Shown here: piece by piece, positions 57,111 through 64,000 of the stretch | Numbering within the stretch: position 1 is the stretch's first letter | Layout of the letters: each line of letters opens with the position of its first letter | Made by a program: the position numbers and the translations under genes | Assembly: GCF_011386835.1 (NCBI RefSeq) | Contig: NC_088800.1 | Coordinates: 12,176,572-12,240,571 of the forward strand | Length of the DNA: 64,000 nucleotides | Source: Chrysemys picta bellii | Lineage: Eukaryota > Chordata > Testudines > Emydidae | Direction: 5' to 3' | Notes under the pieces: generated by a model | The model's database searches: none | The model's input: only the letters and a program-made list of their open reading frames with translations | What the model was told of the DNA's origin: nothing

Positions 57111-57633
57111 GGCTGAGCCCAGCTTGCCTTAAAGGGCCAGGCAGCCTGTGATAGGACCAACAGGCCTGAGAGAAAGACAAATATATGGAGAGGGTAAAGA
57201 TCTTTGGGGTACTGCTTCCAAATCCCTATAGTCCTTGTCTGAGACACAGATGACAGAGGAAATGGGATCCACGAAGTATGGAACAAGAGGAAAAATCCGC
57301 AAGACACACAGTAATGGTCATGATACAACACCCATCCACATAGCTTTGGATGATGACACACCATCACACCATGAAATGGGCTGGCTGCACAGTCTCGCTT
57401 GTAGACCGGTGCATGTTCCACCGCTCCCCCACCTTGCAGTGACTAGCATGGGGTGCAACGTTAGCTGGAAGCCTGCACAGCTGGCATGCCAGAGTCCGCT
57501 TTAAGGGTGCCTGGATGACTCAAGTGAGTAGTTAAATGATATGGAGCCTTTCACCTCTGTATCACAAGTTCAAATCCAGCCTAGGTCAGTAGTGCCCAAA
57601 AGTTGTTACCGTTTGCTGGCCTTTTGGCAGTTT
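57111..57633. other. Intergenic, possible old repeat
   Basis: 57500-57600 ('ctggatgactcaagtgag...gagcctttcacctctgtatcacaagttcaaatccagccta') has a B-box-like GTTCAAATCC and recalls a dispersed reptile repeat, but I cannot name it. Nothing else is seen. Confidence 0.35.
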
Positions 57634-57830
57634 ATGGGGGATGGAGCTCAGTGGTTTGAGCATTGGCCTGCTAAACCCAGGGTTGTGAGTTCAATCTTTG
57701 AGGGGGCCACTTAAGGATCTGGGGCAAAAATCAGTACTTGTTCCTGCTAGTGAAGGCAGAGGGCTGGACTTGATGACCTTTCGGGGTCCCTTCCAGTTTT
57801 ATGAGATAGGTATATCTCCATATATTATGT
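57634..57830 (+). mobile_element. Cryptodiran turtle tRNA-derived SINE
   Basis: This is a near full-length copy: 'gggggatggagctcagtggtttgagcattggcctgctaaaccc' head, 'gagttcaatctttgagggggccactta' B-box region, and 'gactt.gatgacctttcggggtcccttccag...ggtatatctccatata' tail. Confidence 0.9.
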
Positions 57831-57877
57831 AAAACCATTTTGATGGTGTGAGTTCAATTCCTAGTACCGAAAGATCA

Positions 57878-58067
57878 AATGGAAGCGGCGTGGACCAAGG
57901 GACGTACTGGCCGCCGCTTCCAGCAGCTCCCATTGGCCTGGAGCAGCGAACCGCGGCCAGTGGGAGCCGTGATTGGCTGGACCTGCGGACGCGGCAGGTA
58001 AACAAACCGGCCCGGCCTGCCAGGGGCTTTCCCTACACAAGTGGCACCCCAAGTTTGGGAAACACTG
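57878..58067. mobile_element. Half copy of the foldback hAT-like MITE
   Basis: It matches the right half of the element at 52209-52527 ('gggacgtactggccgccgcttccagcagctcccattggcc' through 'aagtttgggaaacactg'). The left arm is absent. Frames on either strand here, as in the sibling copy, are repeat artefacts. Confidence 0.78.
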
Positions 58068-59640
58068 TTCTAATGCCTTCAGCACCAGTTCAAAGCGAGC
58101 CACCAGTTCCATTTCCTAGCACAGAGAGGTGTAACAAACCCTTCACTCTGTACATGCCACTTCCGTTCCGTTTTAACAGCTGTTCTGGGTTTTTTATTTT
58201 GGTCCGTAGAAAGCATGTTCAGTTTTACACTAGCCATAGTAAAAAACCCACTCCAGGTTACTATAGGAAATGCTGGTATAAGTTGCAGTGAGGTTTGAAA
58301 TGTCCTTTTTCATGGGGGGGGGCAGGAGGGGAGATAAAAGGGGGCCAGACCCACATCTGGAACCAGACAGAGATGGAGAGCAAGAGAGGAAGAGAGATAA
58401 AGGGAAAAGACTGCCAGGAGTAGAATGCGAACGCGTGCCAGCCTGTGTGGGAAGCTGCTGCTGTCATTTGGGAGGTTATTAAGGACATTCGTAGTGCAAC
58501 ACACGCGCCTGGATTCCCATCTGAGCAGCATCAATAAACTTTTTGTTTCATTCTCTTTGGACGAGGAGCCTTAATTAGGCATGAAGAAATTTATCAAGCG
58601 GCAGCCTCCTGGAGCAGGTTGGTCCCAATGACAGCTGGTGTGATGGCTTCCTGCACATTTCCAAGCAGCAGCAGCAAGAATTTATTAAGATCCACAGCAC
58701 CCCCAGCCCCACCCATTTGACCGAGAAATCCAAACTGCATCCGTCTAATAGCAGCCATTGCAGAGGGGAAGGCAAATGTGAAACTCAGCCGCTCCCGTAT
58801 CCTCTAACAAAAAGCCAACCCGCTGCATTGGCTTGTCTAGGCTCAGATGCTGGGTTAGTGCTGGGGGGTATTGGGCCAGTTGGCCTAGCCCTTTAGGTAA
58901 AGCAGGGATGGTAATGAAGGTTTTCAGTGAGTTTTTCAACTCATTGGCTACCGCTGTCCATTGGAGCTGGCCTGGCAGCTGTTCAGATGTCATGTGAGAG
59001 CTGCCTAGAGGGGGGAACATACTGAGTAATGTTTCACAGGATGGGGCTTTAGGGACAAACCTAGTAAAGCCAATGGGAGTCTTTCCAGATGCTTTTGTGC
59101 ACACAAATAACTTATAACTGGCAGAACCTAAATATGATTGTTGCAGGTGATTATTGTGTAAAGCAGAGTCATTGTTTTAAACCACCAAACCTGATCCCAC
59201 TGACGAGAATGGGGAGATTTGCCATTGAGTAAATACGAGCAGAATTTCACCCCTGGTTTAATGCATTTTGTTTCAAGAGTGAATGGCTGGGGTCCATTCC
59301 AGGAGCAGCAGTGTCACTGGGATACTCTGCCTGCTGAGTTGCTTTGTGTACAACTGGCATGTGCTTTGATTCAACCAAACAGCAAGCCCTGGAGCTGTTA
59401 CATATGGACCAGGAAAAAAAAATGCATTTAAAAAAAAAAAAAAAAGCCTCATTATGTAATGCCCTTGGCTAGACCTCATGAGGCTTTGCAGGTGTTTTAA
59501 AATATCTCGCAGGAAGACCTTTAAGTAATAGCCACACCTCCCTTTTAGCAAGGCAAGCAATCACTTTCCCTTCCGAGACCCCCGTCTCCACCGCAAGGCA
59601 ATCAGGCTGTGCTACTGCCACAGACACGGCACAGGCAAGG
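58068..59640. other. Intergenic or distal ST8SIA2 3' UTR
   Basis: No gene is seen. Reverse-orientation polyadenylation signals (TTTATT near 58190 and 58680) would allow a longer ST8SIA2 transcript. A poly-A run lies at 59429-59445. Confidence 0.4.
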
Positions 59641-59644
59641 GGGC

Positions 59645-61968
59645 CAGCGATGGCACTGTAGTAGCTTTTTATTTTCTAATCGGTTTAAAAATAAAAATCA
59701 CACCATTTATTTTATTTCTGAAAAAAGTCATGGTAACAACAATCACTACCTGGCTTCGGGCCACTCGCTAAAGGTAGGGAGCTGAGGTTAAGAATCCGTG
59801 GCTTCACCTTTAGCCACCACGGCCTTCTAGCTGGGCATGAATGGCAGAGGAGATGGTCTGTCTTGAATGACCATTCATTACTCAGTTGCGTAAAGCCTCT
59901 CATGATCATAAAACAGATTTGGTTTTTGATGTTTCTTTCTTTTTAATCTCTTCCCATTCCTCAAAAAAGACAAGTAATTATATTAAGGTACAAGGTAGGA
60001 TGTATATTCAGAATATCAAGATGAATTTAAAAATCTGGGCCTAAAAATAAAATAAGAGATATAATTTCCTTGGGTTAGGAAGAAACTTCTCCTACAGGCA
60101 GGTTAATCCATAATGGTACCTGCACCTTAATGTGAATCTGGTCGAACACTAATTAGTAGACTAGACAGTCTTACAGGCATGGCAATTTTTTGTTCATAAA
60201 CATGACATATAGTTTTATCTTTTAAAAGTTATGGAGGCCGGCACTCAGATTTCAAAGGGACAATGTCAAGTAGTTTAACCCCACAATGTAGGCATGTAGA
60301 TAACAAAAAAACGAATACAACCAGGAACTCTTTCACAATTAAAGACAACATTCTGTAATGCCATTCGTTGCTGTTGTAGTTTAAATTAAACCTTCTGTAT
60401 TCTTTGTAACCCAAACTGCTTTCTGCTGACAAATGAGAGTTAGGAAAGGAAACTGGAATAGAAACAGGAAGTGAAATTGACTAACTAGATCAATCTAGTC
60501 TCAATGACAAACAAACAAACAAACAAAAAAAGTGGAAAGCGAATTTGTTTTTTTAAGAACGACTTCACTCTTTTTACTGTAAGTAGTAATAGTAGTGCAG
60601 GGAAGGGACTGATTTATTTAAACGATGGGTGAAATTCACCCGTGTGCGGAGGGCCAGCTTGATAGCTCTATACAGTACCACTTAAGTCCTACCTAAGTCT
60701 TCAAAATAAAGATTAGCTGGGTCTTAAGTAGTCCACAGGCTCATGGTGGTTCTCTGCTCAGACATGAATGTCACCTGTATGATTTAATCTTGACAGGATC
60801 CTTTTAAACCCTCACTTTTGAGCTTTTTACTTAGATGAGACTTAGGCCCATTATTAATTTTGGAGTAGGAAGGAGAAAGGGCTGTTTAACAGGTAGTGAT
60901 TGGGAACCAGGAGTTACAATGTGCTTATGGTTTTCATGAGCTCTAGCAGATGCTGGGTCCCTTTGACTCGGGCACAATGTAAGACTTAGCACTGACTGCA
61001 CTGGTTTGCAGCAGCCCGCCTGTTACGTTCCAGTGTTTTCGCTTTTTCTATTAGTTCTGTAGGAGAGGAATTAAAAACCATAAACACAGCGTCCTTCTGA
61101 GAGCGTCAGCCCAGTCTGATCTTCACTAGCCCCTGTGTTGTCTCCTGCTCCCGGAACTCGTTTGACAGCCAACCTCATTCAAATCAGCCTGCCTTTGAGA
61201 GCCCCCTCCGGTGTCTCCTGGAGTCACAGTCATTAGGGTGAGTCTCATACTGCATCTCAAGGGCTCTGTCCAGAGTCCAGTGGCCTTTCCAAACAGGCTG
61301 CTCTGATTGTGGCATTCTTCTCACCAAACCACGTGGGATAGATCTCAACTGGTGACCATCTGGACGATGTCGTGTGCCATTCATCGGGAGGCAGTAAGGT
61401 AGCTCTGCTGCGGAGAAGGGACCACGGTGCTCTGCTGCGTGTCTCAGTTCTTGTCCAGTCACTCAGGCAACCTCTCAGCTGTTTAGCCACAAACAAAGGC
61501 TCCCTCCCCGCTCCCCCCACAACCCCATTATTAGCACTAAGCCAAGAATACTGGGAAGTGCCAGCACCTGGGTTCTTGGCCAAACAGACCCTAACTACCC
61601 ACCTTGGACCAGTCACACACATGGCCTAACATTTACCCATCACCCTCAAGTACTCTGAAAAACCAAGGTGACCTTCAAGCATTTTTGACGTTGTAGAACT
61701 AACTTCTTTCTGAGCCTAACCAGCCCCAGGCAAAGCCTCGAGCACGGGCAGCAGCTTCAGACTCTCCTGTAACTTGTCTGTCACCAAACACCAAACAGTT
61801 ATAATACTCAGGTCAATATATATAGGCACCACGTATATATATTTTTGTCACTGTTCTGCACGTTAACAAAGAAAACCAACCCCACTAGCCACTGCTCAAC
61901 CTTTTCTCCCGCTCACCCTTTCTCCCGTGGTGTGTAGCCTGCAGGAACGTGAGCCACAGAAGCCTGTC
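59645..61968 (-). other. ST8SIA2: ST8SIA2 3' UTR (probable extent)
   Basis: This lies directly downstream of the ST8SIA2 stop on the minus strand and is free of recognisable transposons, in contrast to its surroundings, as expected for a conserved long 3' UTR. Minus-strand AATAAA signals (TTTATT on the + strand) cluster at 59668-59673, 59706-59711 and 59711-59716. The end given assumes use of that cluster; a shorter form ending near 60613 is possible. An (ACAA)n tract lies near 60508-60530. Confidence 0.5.
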
Positions 61969-62254
61969 TTACGTGGCCCCACCGCACTCTCCGACAGTCA
62001 GTTTCAAGGCTCCTTGCTGGTGCAGCGTCTTTAGGGCTTTGAACTCCAAGGGCATGGTGTGAGGGCTGGCCTGGGAGGTGTAGCCATACTTCAGGCTGTC
62101 ATAGTAGTGGTATTTGACGGGGTTCTGGTTCTGATCCCGGGGAAAAGGCCAGAAGCCATAGAGATAGATCCTGTTGCAGAAGCGCGTGGCCAGGGTGTAC
62201 ATGAGCAGGCCAGTGGTTGGTCGTTTTATGTGCACTTTGTTTGTTAGCCAGTAC
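61969..62254 (-). CDS. ST8SIA2: ST8SIA2 (polysialyltransferase), last coding exon
   Basis: ST8SIA2 is a type II Golgi enzyme (family GT29) that adds alpha-2,8-linked polysialic acid, mainly to NCAM in developing brain. The exon encodes the C-terminal 94 residues, starting [17 protein letters not shown] and ending with Gly-Ala-Thr before TAA (61969-61971). Sialylmotif III (HYYD) and motif VS (HTMPLE, with the catalytic His and the Glu of HxxxxE) are intact. [16 protein letters not shown] and [17 protein letters not shown] are near identical to what I know of vertebrate ST8SIA2; ST8SIA4 differs here. The acceptor on the minus strand (TTTCTTTCCCTTTCCAG) ends at 62255, and the exon begins with the third base of a codon. 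Upstream exons with the membrane anchor and sialylmotifs L and S lie beyond the window. Confidence 0.96.
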
Positions 62255-64000
62255 CTGGAAAGGGAAAGAAAACCAAATCCTGTTATTCAAGCCATAGCAA
62301 GACTCACTGTGCGCAGCCTACATGTCACATACTCTCCCCTTCCCTTCCTCTGCCCAAGCTACATCAAAGACAGATTCAATAGTGAGAGATGGCTGATTGA
62401 TGTAGCAGTTCTGCTGGCCAAGAAATAACTACTGCTGGGTTCGCTTCATGACTGAGCAGCTGTCTCTCTGTCTAGGAATTTACAACACACTTGTCACTGT
62501 GGTGTCTGAATGCTTTACCTCTTTTCAATCCCTTATAAAAAAAAATCTCCTACAGTAGTGGCCCACAGTGTTTCAGTCCATAATCATCTTCCTTACAACA
62601 GAGAAGACCAATACTATAGACAGGTCAAGTAGTCTCTGTCAACCTCTCGAAACACACACTCACACGTAGATTATATAGGCAGCCCATTGTTATCACTGAT
62701 GCATGATGTCTTGACTCTCTAGCAACTGTAATGGGGTTTTGAACATTTTTGACTTTGAATAAGGGGTCGCCGAGGTGAAGAGCTGGAGAAACACTGAACT
62801 GTAGACTATTAAAGCCAGCACTCACCTCTGTGGTCCCTTGTCAGAACATACCACAGCATTTTGGAGTAACCGTGCATAGAGCAGGAGCGTGCACTAGTGT
62901 TACAGCAGTGCTTTGGGGCCAGCACCGTTGAATACTATATTATTTTTCATGAAGGATGACAGAGAAGATGGGTGGAAGTTGCATCCTGTTGCAGTGGGTC
63001 AAGATACAACAGAAGCCCTGTTGAAAGTGGTAGCGTTTTGGGCTGTGACTAGAAAATACTGCAGTAATATTGTATTTTCACAATGGATATTGCTTGCTCC
63101 TGGAGTTTGACAGCACGGAGCATCTGCCTGCTTTCCTGAGCAGTGAGCACTGTGAAAGGAATGTCATCAAAAGGATGGGGAGGGGGTGGAAAATCTCCCC
63201 AAGGTGTATCCCTTCCCTACCGAACCACACATGTTCTACAGCTGACATCCCTGGCTGCAGACAGAACTGCCTGTAGTGCCCGCAGCTGCTGCTCGCCTGT
63301 GATCATGCTTGGCTTGCACGTCCCCAGCCTGTTCAAACACCCGCCATGGGGTATGTTCACTTTAGATGCCCATGGATTATGTGTAATTGGGATTTCGAAG
63401 AGCCTAGTTTCAGGCGAGTCCCTCTGCAAGGCTGACGGGGCTTTTGATAGGAGATGCAGAGCAGGGTTTGGCAGCTCTGTGCAGCATTTCTGGGAGGTCA
63501 CTCAGCATTCTGAACTTCCATTTTGCCCTCTCCGGTCCCGCTCCACAGTGCAGGCCCTTACACTTGCGTGCATTCCCACTGACTTCTGTGGGACTCCTTG
63601 CAGGTGTATCCCTGTGCAGGATCTGAGCCTCAACCCTGTAAATTAGCTTTGCGAAGGAGCCATGAACATTTAGCAGCTCAGGTATAAAACCTACTTGTCT
63701 GCCTTCTACTAGATGGGGAAAAAATGACACTCCCCGAGTGAGCTGGTGAGTAGAATTTTGTAAGTGTAGCTAATATGGAGTAGAACTCTCAGGGCATGCT
63801 GGGAAAACAGTCCTGCTTTCCTGTAGGTTAGCGGCGATGACCTGCTATCTGAGCGCCTGTGGCTATGGCAAAGCACTCTGCTGCGACCTTTCTGGAAGGA
63901 ATGCCTTGATAAGATGGTGCTCCTTGGAATGGTTCATCTGCTCGCCAGACAGCATTTAGAGGGGTGATGCTTCCAGGGTTTGACAGGGAAAGAAACCTGG
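62255..64000 (-). other. ST8SIA2: ST8SIA2 last intron (part)
   Basis: This is the intron preceding the last exon on the minus strand. It has no other ST8SIA2 exon that I can recognise. An ancient repeat trace ('cattcccactgacttctgtgggactccttgcagg') lies near 63570-63605. No other feature is seen. Confidence 0.8.

Noticed and set aside
57799..58291. 147-codon + strand frame and minus-strand partners
   Set aside because: They overlap a SINE tail and a half copy of a foldback MITE. The same peptide-like segments appear at 52.2-52.5 kb because it is the same repeat.
61184..61622. Minus-strand frames of 92 and 121 codons near the ST8SIA2 exon
   Set aside because: They lie in the ST8SIA2 3' UTR, have no domain and do not continue the sialyltransferase frame.
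1..64000. CRISPR array, operon, prophage or other prokaryotic system
   Set aside because: Spliced vertebrate genes, CR1 LINEs and turtle SINEs show this is vertebrate nuclear DNA. No spaced direct-repeat array is present.

Overview
The window is vertebrate nuclear DNA, almost certainly from a cryptodiran turtle. The evidence is several copies of the tRNA-derived Pol III SINE typical of those turtles, many CR1 LINE pieces in different decay states, MIR-like fragments, and numerous small palindromic DNA transposons. Genes are sparse, with spliceosomal introns and long non-coding stretches. Bacterial-style features (operons, Shine-Dalgarno sites, CRISPR) are absent.

Three host genes can be supported. 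(1) FAM174B lies on the + strand. Bases 1-8541 are its intron 1. The cytoplasmic-tail exon is 8542-8673, intron 2 is 8674-18155, and the terminal exon starts at 18156, contributing one coding base and the stop codon before the 3' UTR. (2) An F-actin capping protein alpha-subunit gene with an uninterrupted 289-codon reading frame (50747-51616, +) resembles testis-type CAPZA3 more than CAPZA1/2. It appears to have a separate non-coding first exon near 47.99-48.05 kb, in a CpG-richer stretch carrying an RFX X-box. (3) The last coding exon of the polysialyltransferase gene ST8SIA2 is on the - strand (61969-62254), with a long 3' UTR to its left and an intron to its right. FAM174B and ST8SIA2 are therefore convergent, as they are on human 15q26.1, with the capping-protein gene in the roughly 40 kb between them.

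Everything else is introns and intergenic DNA rich in transposons. Several insertions can be delimited to the base by target-site duplications: hAT elements at 2102-3144, 5170-5697 (with a nested SINE), 13998-14249, 25213-25325 and 41738-41862; a Tigger-like MITE at 13252-13416; and a retroposon with an inverted tail at 37610-37776. A 1.6 kb CR1 copy lies at 23.0-24.6 kb. Palindrome-rich MITEs lie at 31.6-31.9 and 35.5-35.8 kb.

The most unusual object is an AT-rich, decayed, antisense retroelement at about 52.8-57.1 kb. It has an ORF1 with a CCHC-type zinc knuckle, an APE-type endonuclease, part of a reverse transcriptase and an RNase H domain. This is an I/Jockey-superfamily-like architecture and is not CR1.

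The three genes act in unrelated processes: Golgi membrane structure, actin barbed-end capping, and Golgi polysialylation. No pathway links them beyond shared synteny.
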